Below are positions 25,932 through 36,800 of a stretch of DNA of 53,675 bases, piece after piece (the stretch's first letter is position 1; each line of letters begins with the position of its first letter). The notes under the pieces are model-generated. The model made no database searches and was not told the DNA's origin. It saw only the letters and a list, made by a program, of their open reading frames with translations. Source of the DNA: an uncultured Alphaproteobacteria bacterium (GTDB lineage Bacteria > Pseudomonadota > Alphaproteobacteria > RF32 > CAG-239). The stretch is taken from NCBI GenBank assembly GCA_944393715.1, contig CALYBB010000050.1, forward strand, positions 1-53,675. Direction: 5' to 3'. The position numbers were made by a program, and so were the translations under genes.

Positions 25932-28055
25932 ATGGACGAAAATCTGCAAAAACTGGCTGAAAAAGCAGGCATCGCTGTTTCTTTTTCAGATGCGGGACTA
26001 CAGCATCGAAATTACGAAGTTGATGAAAAGACCATCAGATTTTTTCTTAAAGCACTCGGATATCCGGCCGATACGGATAGTCAGATTAAAACGTCGTCGG
26101 AGCGTTTGGAAAAACGCCGTTGGCAAACGGTATTGCAGCCGATATACACTTGCCGGCAAAACAATGTGATAATCGATATAGTCGCAGAAGATTTATCAAA
26201 CATTAATTTAAGAGTACGGAATGCTTCGGGATGCGATTACGAATTAGGCTATGAGTATCAGCGCAACGCAGTGAACTTTGGACGTCTTTACAAAGAAGAT
26301 TTGAAAATCACCACGTCGTTGGATATCGGTTATTATGATTTAACGGCAACCGTCGGCGGCAAAGATTTTAAGACGCTTTTGGCTGTTGCACCGGACAAAT
26401 GCTATAATGCACTGCCGCCGGAAAAAAAATTGTGGGGTTTTGCGCTTCAGCTTTATTCCGTCAAGAGCAAACGCAACTGGGGCATTGGCGATTTTACCGA
26501 TTTAAAAAATTTTATCAGACTCTGTCAAAAATCCGGTGCCGATGTCATAGGTGTAAACCCCCTGAATGTCTTGAGTCATGACTATCCGGAAGAAGCCAGT
26601 CCATACGCTTCTACCTCACGGCAGTATCTTAATCCGATTTATATAGATATCGAGGCAGTTCCGGAATTCAATCCGGCAGATGCGGCACAATTTAAAGATC
26701 GTCTTGATGAATTACGCGCCTCTCCGCTGATTAACTATACGGACATCTATGAATTAAAGATCAAAATGCTGGAAAAATGTTTTGCTCGTTTTAGCAAGAA
26801 TAAGGATTCTGAGCGGCAGCACGCTTATGATGAGTTCTGCCTCAGTCAAGGCGAAAGTTTGCAGCGTTTGGCTGTTTTTCAAGCATTGTATGAGCAGCAA
26901 ACCAAAACCGTTTGGGGTGGATGGCGGGCATGGCCGAAAGAATACCGTTCGCCAACAACCCTCGGAACCAGAAAATTCGCAGCAGAAAACAAAACAAGAA
27001 TTGAATTTTTCAAATTCATGCAATTTGAGGCGGCTCGTCAGTTGAATGAGGTAGGCACCGAAAGCAAAGCTTGCGGGTTGCGAATAGGACTTTATTGTGA
27101 TCTGGCGGTCGGTGTTGGCCGCGACAGCGCCGAAAATTGGAGCAATACGGGGCTTTTTATTAAAGACGCAGGAGCCGGTGCGCCGCCGGATGCTTTTTTT
27201 TCCAGCGGGCAAAAATGGGGATTGGGTGCTTTTTTGCCGCGAGAACTTAAAGAGCAAAAATACCAGCCTTTTATCAGAATCTTGCGCGCCAATATGCAAA
27301 ATGCCGGCGCTTTGCGTATAGATCATGTGATGAGCTTGATGCGGCTGTACATTATTCCTGATGCCGGCAATTTGGGAACTTATCTGTATTACAACTTTGA
27401 GGATATGTTAAATATTGTGGCCTTGGAAAGTTGTCTGAACAAATGTATGGTTGTCGGTGAGAGCATCGGTAATGTACCACAGGGGTTTATGGAGGCTATT
27501 CGTTCGCGGGGTATTTATTCGCTGAGTGTTTTATGGGCTGAGCGCTGGAATGATGGTCGGGGAGACTTTAAAGCGCCAGCGCAGTACCCGCCAGCGGCTT
27601 TTGCTTCTGTCGGGACACATGATATGGCGCCATTGCGGATGTGGTGGTTTGGCTATGATATTGAACTGAACTTTTCGCTGGGTATTATCAAAACGCCTGC
27701 AGAACGCGAAGGCGCTTATCATCAAAGAGAAGCAGATCGAAAAAAACTTTTGACGGCTTTAGATGAAGCCGGAGTTTGGCCGACGGACAAACCGCGTTGC
27801 GGCGATTATCTGTTTGGCGAAAAATATCCCGAAGGGATTGAGGAAGCCGTAATGCGGTTTATGGCCAAATCGGCGGCGCCGGTATTTTTGGCACAGCTTG
27901 AGGATATTTTGCACGTTGAAAAAATGCAAAATGTTCCGGGAACCGACCGTGACAAATATCCCAACTGGCGTCACAAACTTCCGGTAAATCTTGAAGATTT
28001 GCCGGAAGATCCTGCCTTCATCCGCTGCATTGATGCAATTTGTAAGGAGCGGTAA
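25932..28055 (+). CDS. malQ: 4-alpha-glucanotransferase (amylomaltase)
   Basis: MalQ moves glucan segments between maltodextrins, using short chains from glycogen breakdown. The 707 residues match bacterial MalQ with an extended N-terminal part (about 130 residues before the barrel). Family motifs include WGFALQLYSVKSKRNWGIGD, QYLNPIYID, LRIDHVMSL (nucleophile Asp), VVGESIGNVP (acid Glu) and SVGTHDMAPL. The ATG is preceded by AGGAGAAAC. It lies 9 bases after glgX and overlaps the next start by one base (TAATG). Confidence 0.95.
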   Translation: MDENLQKLAEKAGIAVSFSDAGLQHRNYEVDEKTIRFFLKALGYPADTDSQIKTSSERLEKRRWQTVLQPIYTCRQNNVIIDIVAEDLSNINLRVRNASGCDYELGYEYQRNAVNFGRLYKEDLKITTSLDIGYYDLTATVGGKDFKTLLAVAPDKCYNALPPEKKLWGFALQLYSVKSKRNWGIGDFTDLKNFIRLCQKSGADVIGVNPLNVLSHDYPEEASPYASTSRQYLNPIYIDIEAVPEFNPADAAQFKDRLDELRASPLINYTDIYELKIKMLEKCFARFSKNKDSERQHAYDEFCLSQGESLQRLAVFQALYEQQTKTVWGGWRAWPKEYRSPTTLGTRKFAAENKTRIEFFKFMQFEAARQLNEVGTESKACGLRIGLYCDLAVGVGRDSAENWSNTGLFIKDAGAGAPPDAFFSSGQKWGLGAFLPRELKEQKYQPFIRILRANMQNAGALRIDHVMSLMRLYIIPDAGNLGTYLYYNFEDMLNIVALESCLNKCMVVGESIGNVPQGFMEAIRSRGIYSLSVLWAERWNDGRGDFKAPAQYPPAAFASVGTHDMAPLRMWWFGYDIELNFSLGIIKTPAEREGAYHQREADRKKLLTALDEAGVWPTDKPRCGDYLFGEKYPEGIEEAVMRFMAKSAAPVFLAQLEDILHVEKMQNVPGTDRDKYPNWRHKLPVNLEDLPEDPAFIRCIDAICKER

Positions 28056-28690
28056 TGCAAAATAAAATACTGGTATTTGATGTGGATAATACCCTGTACT
28101 ATGCAGGAGACAAGGTTGAAGACGAGGTCAATATAAAAAGAAATCTCTTTTTTATGGAAAAATTACACCTAAGTGAGGATGAAGCGCTTGGGTTCATCAG
28201 CAAAATCCGCAAAAACAATTTGTACGAGGTCGAAGCAATAACGGATGACATGCCTTTTACCAAACAGGAGTTTATGGACGACGTGTGCGATGTTGATGTG
28301 AGCTTTTTGCCGCGCAATAAAAAGTTAAATGAGCTGCTCAAAAAACTACCGCAACGCAAATTTATCATCACCGACAGCATCATAAAACATGTGCATGATG
28401 TTTTAAAAGCAATCAACGTTGATGAAGATAATTTTGAAGATATTTTCGACGGTCATGCCATGAATTATACTTTTAAACATGATCCGCAGTGCTTTGTCAA
28501 TTTTTTGCGCCGGTATAATCTCAAGGCTCAAGACTGCCTTTTGTTTGAAGATAATCTGGACAATTTGTGCGCGGCCAAAAGTGTCGGTCTGGCCACGGTT
28601 TTAATTACCCCTGAGCCGACAAAAAAACATCCCTTCGTTGATCAATCTTTTCCGGATATTGTTACCGCATTGGCAACACTGACAAAATAA
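28055..28690 (+). CDS. HAD-superfamily hydrolase (pyrimidine 5'-nucleotidase type)
   Basis: A 211-residue cytoplasmic phosphatase. The first motif is DVDNTLY (nucleophile Asp near residue 9), the second ITDS, and the last FEDNLDN. The cap and motifs resemble the Sdt1/PynA-like pyrimidine 5'-nucleotidase family. It overlaps malQ by one base, so it is co-translated with the glycogen genes, which could mean a sugar-phosphate substrate instead. Its actual substrate is unknown. Confidence 0.85.
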   Translation: MQNKILVFDVDNTLYYAGDKVEDEVNIKRNLFFMEKLHLSEDEALGFISKIRKNNLYEVEAITDDMPFTKQEFMDDVCDVDVSFLPRNKKLNELLKKLPQRKFIITDSIIKHVHDVLKAINVDEDNFEDIFDGHAMNYTFKHDPQCFVNFLRRYNLKAQDCLLFEDNLDNLCAAKSVGLATVLITPEPTKKHPFVDQSFPDIVTALATLTK

Positions 28691-28722
28691 TCCCAAAGGT
28701 ATAATTTTTTTTTTTTTTGTTA

Positions 28723-28769
28723 TTGATTTTTAACTAATTCTATGTATACATACTCCGTGAATGTATGTA
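28723..28769 (+). promoter_or_regulatory. Promoter with AcrR-type operator before the tetR-RND operon
   Basis: TTGATT (28723-28728) and TATACA (28745-28750, 16-base spacing) form a promoter preceded by a run of 14 T (28705-28718) that may act as an UP element. The operator at 28747-28769 has 7-bp arms TACATAC and GTATGTA around a 9-base centre, and covers the -10 box. From memory, the E. coli acrAB operator has the same arms and the same GTGAAT next to the right arm. Binding by the downstream TetR protein would block the promoter. Confidence 0.75.
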
Positions 28770-28794
28770 GATGTTCTTAATATGGAAGTTAAAA

Positions 28795-29412
28795 ATGGCC
28801 AGAAAAACAAAGGAAGATGCCGAACAAACCCGTCAGGCAATTCTCGATTCGGCGTTGCAGACTTTTTATGAAAAAGGTTTTGCTCGTGCCACGTTTGACG
28901 AGATCGCCAAGCGCATAAATCTCACTAAAGGGGCGGTTTATTGGCATTTCCGCAATAAAACGGATTTGATTGCCGCATTAATACAACAAAAAATATCCGA
29001 TCACCGCAGGGTAACGCCGGTTATCAGCTTAGAAAATTTGGCAGAGCTTCGGCAGGCAGTAGTCAGTCGTTCAAAAAATATTGAACACGATGCGGACTAT
29101 CGCCGCTTCGTATTTTTTATGATCTATCGCATGGAGTGGTCGGAGGCGGTGCTTGCCAAAGTCTGGCCGGAAATCGGTGAGTTGGTAGAGTTGCCCGAAA
29201 AAATATTGTGCGAAGCCTTGCAAAAGATGCAAAAACAAGGCGAAATAAAAAAAGATGTTGATATTCCTGTGTTGCGAGACACTCTGGTCAGTTTGTGGAA
29301 AGGAATTTTAGGTAAATATGTTGCCGGCTACCAAGCTAAAGAGAGCCTTTCGGAAATGGTAGGCAAAAGTTTTGATATGGTAATTAATAGTGTGAAGGTG
29401 GAGAAGAAATAA
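28795..29412 (+). CDS. acrR: TetR/AcrR-family repressor
   Basis: A 205-residue regulator with an N-terminal TetR helix-turn-helix: QAILDSALQTFYEKGFARAT, then FDEIAKRINLTKGAVYWHF, the hallmark of the AcrR subgroup. The C-terminal helical domain would bind a drug or other ligand. The chosen ATG (28795) follows GGAAG by 8 bases; an earlier in-frame ATG at 28771 adds eight residues and lies next to the operator. It is the first gene of an operon with the RND pump (1-base gap), so it should repress its own operon through the palindrome upstream. Confidence 0.9.
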   Translation: MARKTKEDAEQTRQAILDSALQTFYEKGFARATFDEIAKRINLTKGAVYWHFRNKTDLIAALIQQKISDHRRVTPVISLENLAELRQAVVSRSKNIEHDADYRRFVFFMIYRMEWSEAVLAKVWPEIGELVELPEKILCEALQKMQKQGEIKKDVDIPVLRDTLVSLWKGILGKYVAGYQAKESLSEMVGKSFDMVINSVKVEKK

Positions 29413-29413
29413 A

Positions 29414-30571
29414 ATGCAGGTTGTAAAAGTACAAAAAAGAAAAATTGTTTTGAATTTTCTGATAATCCTTTTTTGCATCAGCTTGGGCTGGTACTTAAAA
29501 GCCAAACTGACGCCCCAGACTGGTGCCGCAGCCGGAGCAGCCGGCAGCCTGCCGCATGTTTTGGTTGAAGAGGCAATAAAAACGGACGTTTCGCCGCAGA
29601 AAAAATATATTGCCGAGGTTGAAGCAATTAAGAGTGTTGACTTGATTCCTCAGGTTTCCGGCTATGTTGACCAGGTCTTGTTCCAGGAAGGTTCCGTCGT
29701 CAAAGAAGGTGACATTTTGTTTGTGATAGAACAAGATCGTTATATCGCCAATGTCGACTTGGCCAAGGCAGCTCTGGCCAGTGCCAAAGCCAATCTGGTC
29801 AAAACCGAGCGTGACTACAAGCGCCAAAAAGCCTTGAGCAGTCAGCAATACGCATCAAAATCAACTCTGGATACGGCCGAAAGCGCCTATCTGCAGGCCA
29901 AGGCTGCCGTAACCCAGGCCGAGGCCAATTTGGAACTGGCCAAGATTGATATGGAGCATACCGAGATCAAAGCGCCGTTTACCGGCTTGATTGGTAAAGC
30001 CGAAATCACCGAAGGCAACTACGTTAGTTCCAATAGTCAGACACTGGCGCGTATTATCCAAACGTCTCCAATTCGGATTGCCTTTTCGGTTCCGGACAAA
30101 GATGCTTATATGTTCCGTGATTTTAATACCAGCGGTTTAAAAACCCGTCTGTTGATGCCGGACGGTTCAATCTTGAATGAAAATATGACCTCGTTCTTTG
30201 TCAACAACGAGATTAATATCAACACGGCGACGCTTCCGGTTTATCTGGAATATGCCAATGCCAAGCGTGATTTGCTTGCCGGTGGTTATGTCAACGTCAT
30301 TTTGTCATCGGCCAAAGAAACGCCGGCGGTAATTATCAATCCGGCGGCAGTTATGCAAGATGCCAATGGCGCTTATGTCTATACGGTTGATGCCGAAGGC
30401 AAGGTTACCGAACAAAGAGTTCAGCTCGACGGTATGTTTGATGACAAACAGATTGTCTTATCTGGTCTTGAAGGACATGAAAAAGTTATCGTCAGTGGTC
30501 TGCAAAAAGTAACCGACGGTGCGACGGTTCGAGCCAGTCTGGTGTCCAACACAACTGAGGAGGCCAAATAA
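29414..30571 (+). CDS. acrA: RND efflux periplasmic adaptor (membrane fusion protein)
   Basis: The adaptor links the inner-membrane pump to an outer-membrane channel. The 385 residues begin with a signal-anchor helix (about 10-28) with no convincing lipobox, so it is probably anchored by that helix. Next come the lipoyl half (SVDLIPQVSGYVDQVLFQEG), a helical hairpin rich in Ala/Lys (about 117-165), the second lipoyl half (IKAPFTGLIGKAEIT) and beta-barrel domains. It is co-transcribed with the repressor and pump. No TolC-like gene is present in the window. Confidence 0.94.
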   Translation: MQVVKVQKRKIVLNFLIILFCISLGWYLKAKLTPQTGAAAGAAGSLPHVLVEEAIKTDVSPQKKYIAEVEAIKSVDLIPQVSGYVDQVLFQEGSVVKEGDILFVIEQDRYIANVDLAKAALASAKANLVKTERDYKRQKALSSQQYASKSTLDTAESAYLQAKAAVTQAEANLELAKIDMEHTEIKAPFTGLIGKAEITEGNYVSSNSQTLARIIQTSPIRIAFSVPDKDAYMFRDFNTSGLKTRLLMPDGSILNENMTSFFVNNEININTATLPVYLEYANAKRDLLAGGYVNVILSSAKETPAVIINPAAVMQDANGAYVYTVDAEGKVTEQRVQLDGMFDDKQIVLSGLEGHEKVIVSGLQKVTDGATVRASLVSNTTEEAK

Positions 30572-30573
30572 AT

Positions 30574-33500
30574 ATGTTTTCAAGAATTTTTATTGAACGC
30601 CCGCGTTTCGCGATGGTTATTTCCATCGTGTTGTCTATCGCGGGGCTTATTTCTGTCTTCTCGTTGCCGATTGCCTTGTATCCGGAAATTACGCCTCCGG
30701 AGATCGTCGTTTCGGCGACCTATCCGGGCGCCTCGGCAGAAGTTGTCGCGCGTACGGTCGGTATCCCGCTGGAAGAGCAGATTAATGGTGTTGAAGACAT
30801 GATTTATATGTCTTCATCGTCGGAAGACTCTTCGTATCAGCTGACAATTACCTTTAAGGTCGGCACTGATTCCGATATGGCACAGGTTAAGGTGCAAAAC
30901 CGTATCCAACAGGCGACTTCGATGCTGCCGACGGAAGTGCAGCGCCAAGGCCTGACGGTGCGCAGTCGCTCGTCAAATATTTTAGGCTTTGTCTCGGTAT
31001 TTTCACCGGACAACAGCCTAAACAGCAACGAACTCTCGGACTATGTCCAAAACAACATGAAAAACAGCTTGTCGCGTGTGGATGGTGTTGGCGAGGTTAA
31101 TGTCTATTCCGCCAGCCTAAGCATGCGCGTCTGGCTCGATGCCGATAAGATCGCCTCATTAAATTTGCCGATCGAAACCATTGTTTCAGCCATCGAAGGG
31201 CAAAACTATCAGCCTTCTTTAGGTAAAGTCGGCGCCATGCCCGGCGACGGCAAGCAGCAAATGGTTTATGCTTTGCAAACTCAAGGCCGTGTTAATGAGG
31301 TCGAAGACTTCAAAAACATCATTGTCCGCACCGCGGAAGAAGGCGGTATGGTTCGCTTAAAAGATATCGCCCGCATTGAAATAGGGGAGGAGTCATATCG
31401 TGCGGCATCATCCTATAACGGCGTGCCAAACGTGGCCATCGCCATTAACCAGTTAACCGGTGCCAATGCTCTGGACGCCATGAAAAATCTAAAAATCGAA
31501 CTGGAAAGACTAAAAGCCAATTTCCCCGAAGGTGTTGACTATCTGATCGGTTATGACTCGACCGAATACATTCGCGCATCGATCGAAGAGGTGGTCTTAA
31601 CCTTGTTCTTTACCTTTGGTTTGGTTATCTTGGTTTGTTATGTCTTTCTGCAAGACTGGCGCTCAACCCTTATCCCGTTGCTGACCATTCCGGTATCGTT
31701 GTTGGCAACCTTTGCCGTGATGCTGGTTTGCGGTTACAGCTTGAATATGTTAACTTTGTTCGGATTGGTTCTGGCAATTGGTTTGGTGGTGGACGACGCC
31801 ATCGTGGTGGTGGAGCGTGTTTTGTTCCTGATGGCGGAAGAAAATCTTTCGCCGAAGGAAGCGACGATCAAAGCCATGGAGCAGATTTCCGGAGCAGTTG
31901 TTGCGACAACCATGGTGCTGTTGGCGATTTTTGTTCCGGTCGGTTTTATGGGCGGCATCACCGGCAAGATTTATCAGCAATTTGCGGTGTCGATCTCGGT
32001 CTCTGTTGCGTTTTCGGCGTTGAATGCGCTAACGCTGTCGCCGGCGTTGTGCGCCACGCTGCTCAGGCCGTTAAAACCTTTTCAGCACGGGCCTTTGTTC
32101 TGGTTTAATCAGGCGGTGGGAAAAGCACGCGATACCTATGTCGGCATCGTCGGCATCTTTGGCCGCAAGATTGGTGTTGTTGCGGTGGTTTATGGTTTGG
32201 CATTGATTGTTATAGCCGGCATCCTAAACATCAGCCAGACGTCCTTTATCCCGTCGGAAGACCAAGGTGTTATCATGGGCAACATTCAATTGCCAGAAGG
32301 CGCTTCGCGTGAACGCACTACGGCATTTACCAACAAGATTTTGCCGATTATAATGGAAGAACCTGGTGTTGACGCTGTAATGGTTATTAATGGCGTCAGC
32401 ATGATCGGCGGTACCGGCGAAAACGTCGCCATGATGATTGCCACCTTAAAACCGTGGAATCAGCGCAAAGGCGATGAGCTGTATTCGACCAATATTATGA
32501 ACCGCCTGCGTGCTAAAATTGGTGAATATTCCGAGGCCGAGGTACAGATGTTTGAACCGCCAGCCATTATGGGATTAGGCATGAGCGGCGGTATGGATTT
32601 CCGCCTGCAGTCGTTGAATACGGATGATCCTCAGGTCATCGAAGCGGCCTTGTTGTCTTTCTTGAGCAAGATGAATCGCCTGCCTGAGGTTTCTTATGCC
32701 TATACAACCTATACGGCCAAAACGCCGAACGTTTATGTCGATATTGACCGCGTCAAAGCAGAAGCGCTGAAGGTCGGCGTCGGCAGCATTTTCTCAACCT
32801 TGCAGTACTATCTGGGGTCAGCCTATATCAACGACGTCAACTTTGGTACGCAGGTTAACAAGGTTATGGTGCAGGCCGATTGGAAAAATCGCAAGGATAT
32901 TGAATCGATTAAAGACCTTCATGTCCAGAGCCAGAACGGCGAGATGGTTCCGCTCGGCAGCGTCGTTTCGCTGAGCAAAGTTTTGTCGCCGCGCGTGGTT
33001 ACCCGTTACAACCAATATCCATCAGCCACTATTACCGCGGTACAAAACCCTGCGGTCAGTACCGGTGAGGCCATGGCCGCGGTTGAAAAATTAGCGCAAG
33101 ACATGCCGGACGGTTTTGGCTATGAGTGGTCAGGCATCAGCTATCAGGAGAAGAGCTCTCAGGGGCAAATCGGTTACCTGATTGCTCTGGCGATTTTGTT
33201 TGGTTATTTGTTCCTGGTGGCTCAGTACGAGAGCTGGATTACGCCGCTGCCGGTGTTGACTTCCGTGGCGGTAGCAATGCTCGGTGCTCTGGTCGGGTTG
33301 TTTATCACCGGTCTGCCGTTGAGTATTTACGCGCAGTTAGGTCTGATCCTGCTAGTCGGTCTGGCCAGTAAAAACGCCATTTTGATTGTTGAGTTTGCCA
33401 AGGAAGAACACGAAAAAGGCGCCTCTCTGGTCAAATCGGCCATGACCGGAACCAAAGAGAGGTATCGTGCCGTGTTGATGACAGCCTTTACCTTCATTTT

Positions 33501-33684
33501 GGGTGTATTTCCGATGATTGTAGCGACCGGCGCCGGCGCGGCCAGCCGTGTTGCCATCGGCGTGCCGGTTTTCTACGGCATGTTGGTGGGAACGGCGCTG
33601 GGGCTGTTGGTTATTCCGCTTTTGTATGTTTTGTTTGAAACAATATACCAAAAGCTTTCAGGCAAGGACAAAAACAATAAATAA
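30574..33684 (+). CDS. acrB: RND multidrug efflux transporter (HAE1 family)
   Basis: A proton-driven inner-membrane exporter of drugs or other hydrophobic compounds. The 1036 residues are normal for AcrB/MexB. The N-terminus FSRIFIERPRFAMVISIVLS is typical, the proton relay Asp pair is in GLVLAIGLVVDDAIVVVE (helix 4), and the relay Lys is in LVGLASKNAILIVEFA (helix 10). It starts 2 bases after the adaptor gene and is followed by a strong terminator. Substrate range cannot be read from sequence. Confidence 0.97.
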   Translation: MFSRIFIERPRFAMVISIVLSIAGLISVFSLPIALYPEITPPEIVVSATYPGASAEVVARTVGIPLEEQINGVEDMIYMSSSSEDSSYQLTITFKVGTDSDMAQVKVQNRIQQATSMLPTEVQRQGLTVRSRSSNILGFVSVFSPDNSLNSNELSDYVQNNMKNSLSRVDGVGEVNVYSASLSMRVWLDADKIASLNLPIETIVSAIEGQNYQPSLGKVGAMPGDGKQQMVYALQTQGRVNEVEDFKNIIVRTAEEGGMVRLKDIARIEIGEESYRAASSYNGVPNVAIAINQLTGANALDAMKNLKIELERLKANFPEGVDYLIGYDSTEYIRASIEEVVLTLFFTFGLVILVCYVFLQDWRSTLIPLLTIPVSLLATFAVMLVCGYSLNMLTLFGLVLAIGLVVDDAIVVVERVLFLMAEENLSPKEATIKAMEQISGAVVATTMVLLAIFVPVGFMGGITGKIYQQFAVSISVSVAFSALNALTLSPALCATLLRPLKPFQHGPLFWFNQAVGKARDTYVGIVGIFGRKIGVVAVVYGLALIVIAGILNISQTSFIPSEDQGVIMGNIQLPEGASRERTTAFTNKILPIIMEEPGVDAVMVINGVSMIGGTGENVAMMIATLKPWNQRKGDELYSTNIMNRLRAKIGEYSEAEVQMFEPPAIMGLGMSGGMDFRLQSLNTDDPQVIEAALLSFLSKMNRLPEVSYAYTTYTAKTPNVYVDIDRVKAEALKVGVGSIFSTLQYYLGSAYINDVNFGTQVNKVMVQADWKNRKDIESIKDLHVQSQNGEMVPLGSVVSLSKVLSPRVVTRYNQYPSATITAVQNPAVSTGEAMAAVEKLAQDMPDGFGYEWSGISYQEKSSQGQIGYLIALAILFGYLFLVAQYESWITPLPVLTSVAVAMLGALVGLFITGLPLSIYAQLGLILLVGLASKNAILIVEFAKEEHEKGASLVKSAMTGTKERYRAVLMTAFTFILGVFPMIVATGAGAASRVAIGVPVFYGMLVGTALGLLVIPLLYVLFETIYQKLSGKDKNNK

Positions 33685-33693
33685 CCTTTATCC

Positions 33694-33724
33694 AAAAGCC
33701 ATCGTTCAAACGGTGGCTTTTTTT
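33694..33724 (+). terminator. Terminator of the RND operon
   Basis: The stem GCCATCG/CGGTGGC (698-704 and 711-717 of this kilobase, one G-U pair) has a TTCAAA loop and is followed by a T run. It is 10 bases downstream of the acrB stop. Confidence 0.8.
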
Positions 33725-33767
33725 GTCAAATTTAGCTAAGAAACATTGCAAAACTTGAGGAATCTTA

Positions 33768-33798
33768 TTGCAAATAAAGGGATAATAATTATTATATA
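33768..33798 (+). promoter_or_regulatory. Possible promoter of the giant cysteine-rich gene
   Basis: TTGCAA (33768-33773), then TTATAT or TATATA (33792-33798) after 18-19 bases. The spacing is slightly long. It lies about 40 bases upstream of the ATG in an AT-rich gap after the RND terminator. Confidence 0.4.
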
Positions 33799-33837
33799 GG
33801 CAAAATACCTTTTTAAAACGCGGGATAAATAGGCATA

Positions 33838-36800
33838 ATGTCTCGAATTAAAATAATATTTTATGCAGCTTTAGCTCTAATTGTCGGTAGTCATGAAGGT
33901 TATGGTGCCGTCCGCCCGATTACTGAGGCCGGAAACGGTTTTGCCGTGTTCGGGACGGCCGTTCCGCAGCGTCAGAGCAGCGAAGGCTGTGGGGATATAG
34001 CGGCCTGCACGACAAGCTGTAGCCTGAGCGATAATGCCACAGGCTACCAATGCGAAGAGGCAGGACAATGTTGCGACAATGGTCAAGTCGTTCCGGCTTA
34101 TAAATGTCCGGCAGACTTCCGATACGACGCGTCGGTAGATTATCCAAAAGAAGCTGATTTCCAAATCTGTACGGGCACTAATACCGGCGGCTACGACGGC
34201 CGTTGGGCCACTAAGGATCCGGAGGCGTGTTCCAATTGGACGGACAATGGGACATATCTGACTAAATTATCTACAAATTCTAGCTGCGATGGGAACTGGG
34301 GAGAACACTATGTGTGTATTTACAGTGGCCAAACCAGAGATTTTTGCGTATTGAACCGAACAATCGGACTACAAAAGTGTCCGGACAATAATAATTACAC
34401 AACCACCCCCCAACAATGTTCAGGGGGCTACAACTCGGCGCTGTGTTACGTTGACTGCGGAAACGGTATGTTTTGTGAGGGCTATACCTGCGATCTGGGC
34501 AATATACCAAATTGCAATGATCTGATTAAAGAAAAGCGGGAGCAGGGTATTCTATACCCCACCAGCTTGGGCGATTCCGGCAGCAGTTTGAGACCTTATG
34601 CTTGTTTGGATCAGGGGGTTGAAAAATTTATCGGCTTCGGCATGGACAAAGACGGCAATGAATGCCACGGCGAATACCCGATCGAAGATGAGTATACATG
34701 TGAGGAAGGCAACGGAAAAAACGCAAACACCTGTAAAGTTGATGGAGGCACTGATCGTTATCGTTGTGGTTGCAATTATGAGGGAGAGCCCCAAACATAC
34801 AAAACGCTGCAAGAACACTGCGGAAACAATGCCACCTGTCTGCAGACCAATTACGGAACCGGTACGTTGTGCACAGCCGATAAAGATGCAGACGGCAATG
34901 CTTTGTACAAATATGAGACTTTTGAATCCGAAATAGAATTGTGTTCTGTTTTGGAGCAGACATCTATCCTAACAGATCTGGACGGCGGGACGTGCGAACC
35001 AGTTAAAGATGATGTTTACGAAGATATAACCTATCCTTTATTAAAAGTTCAATGTCGCATCCTGCATGAAGATACTTACGAAACGGAAATCCTTGATAAA
35101 TGTCAGGGCTGCCTCGCGTTGCGGGATCTTACCGAAGCCGGCGGAACATGTTCTCCCGGAACAGCTCTTGTTTGCCCGTATCAAGCGGCAGGCTCATCTC
35201 CGGTGGCGGCAGGATGCCAGTGTCCGGCTGATGACGGCTGGATGACCATTGCGCAATGGTGCGAAGCTAACGGCAGCGATATAGATAATTGCCAATCAAT
35301 CATTGCAGGAAAAGGCGAAGAATGCCAAATTGCTTTGTTTGACGGGAGTTATACGGACGGAGGCTATTATAAAGAATTTGAGTGCGGCGAAGGCTATCAG
35401 ACATTGGCAGAATTTTGCGCAGCCAATCCGGATATTTCCGAAAATCACAACTGTGAAACAGACTATATTGGTCTGGGAGCCGTTTGCAAAGCAGAAAGCC
35501 CCGATGATGAAAAAGGCTGGAAGTACAGAGGCTTTGGCTTGTCCTGTTCGGCGCTGCCGGAGGAATCCGTCATGAGCGACACGGAAAATTGCCTTCTGGA
35601 AGGAGAAGAAGAGGCCTATTACGAAGCCTGTTATGAAAAAGTTGAAGGAGAGCTTCCGGTTGAAAAATATGTCTGTAAATGTCCGCCGAGCTACGGAACA
35701 GAGTGCGAAAATGATTACGAAATTCGCGGTGGTACAAAGTGTGTTTTCGATTATGATGCCGCAGGCAGCTCAATAACCAAATATGCCCAATGCTATCTCG
35801 TCTGCGGTCATGAATATGCTTCGGCCTCTTCGGCGACGGCTTATGGATGTCCGGAAATTTTCGGCGATTATGTGTCTTCGATTCGCGGCGGAACTTCAAA
35901 TCCTGAGATGTGTGCCGTCTCGGACAGTCGAGAGTTGAGTTATATCTGCGGTTGCCCTGATAATTTCAAGACAATTGATGAATGGTGCGAAAGCAATTAT
36001 AAAGACGAAGGTTTGGATTCTGCGTCCGAGTGTATAAGCAGTTATAACGGTATCGGTACATCCTGTAGCAGGGACATCAAAACCGATGCAGATGGAAAAC
36101 CGGTTGAAGTCCTGACCAAATATGCCGGCTATGCCCGTTATTGCCCGACAGATAGGCCTCTTTACTACGGCGAAGAGGACTGTACCTATGCAAGGGGTGA
36201 GTACGCCTACGGCTGTTTGGACAAAGACAATGTTGAAAGAGTCGTATGCCAATGCCCGCTGACATGGTACGCGGTAGACGGCACCGTTCAGGAAGGTGAT
36301 ATTTGCACGACACAGGGCCTCGGCGATCGCAATTTTGAGGCAGAGCCTTCAGGAAATTATTGCGAATTAGATGGCACCGAAGGCATAAAATACGAAGAAT
36401 GCACGGCAAAATGCCAGCCGTTGTTGGAAGAAGTAGCTCTGCCGTCGTCCTACATTTATTTGGATGCATCGACCTCAACGCCGACGCAGAATATGTGTGC
36501 CAAAGAGCTGGGCAACGGTGCCGTTTTGGGATACGGCAATCAGGCTTATTGTTCTCAAAACAATACAAAGATGTATCCTTGTTATTGTCCGGCAGACTTT
36601 AGAGAATGCCTCAAAGAAGAAAACCAAGAGGCAGCAAAAGATGCAACATCCTGCAGTATCAACGGCGTAACATATTGGAGTGAGTGTGTTCCGATTGCCT
36701 GCGAAACACCGGGACCAAATTTAGCGGTGGTTGATATATCAACGGATGTTGAAGCAGTTTTTGGCGCAGGGGCAGAATTCCGAATTTGCTCGTCCGGAGA

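Noticed and set aside
28705..28718. Run of 14 T read as a terminator
   Set aside because: No stable hairpin directly precedes it. It is better seen as AT-rich sequence upstream of the -35 box, though a weak terminator cannot be excluded.
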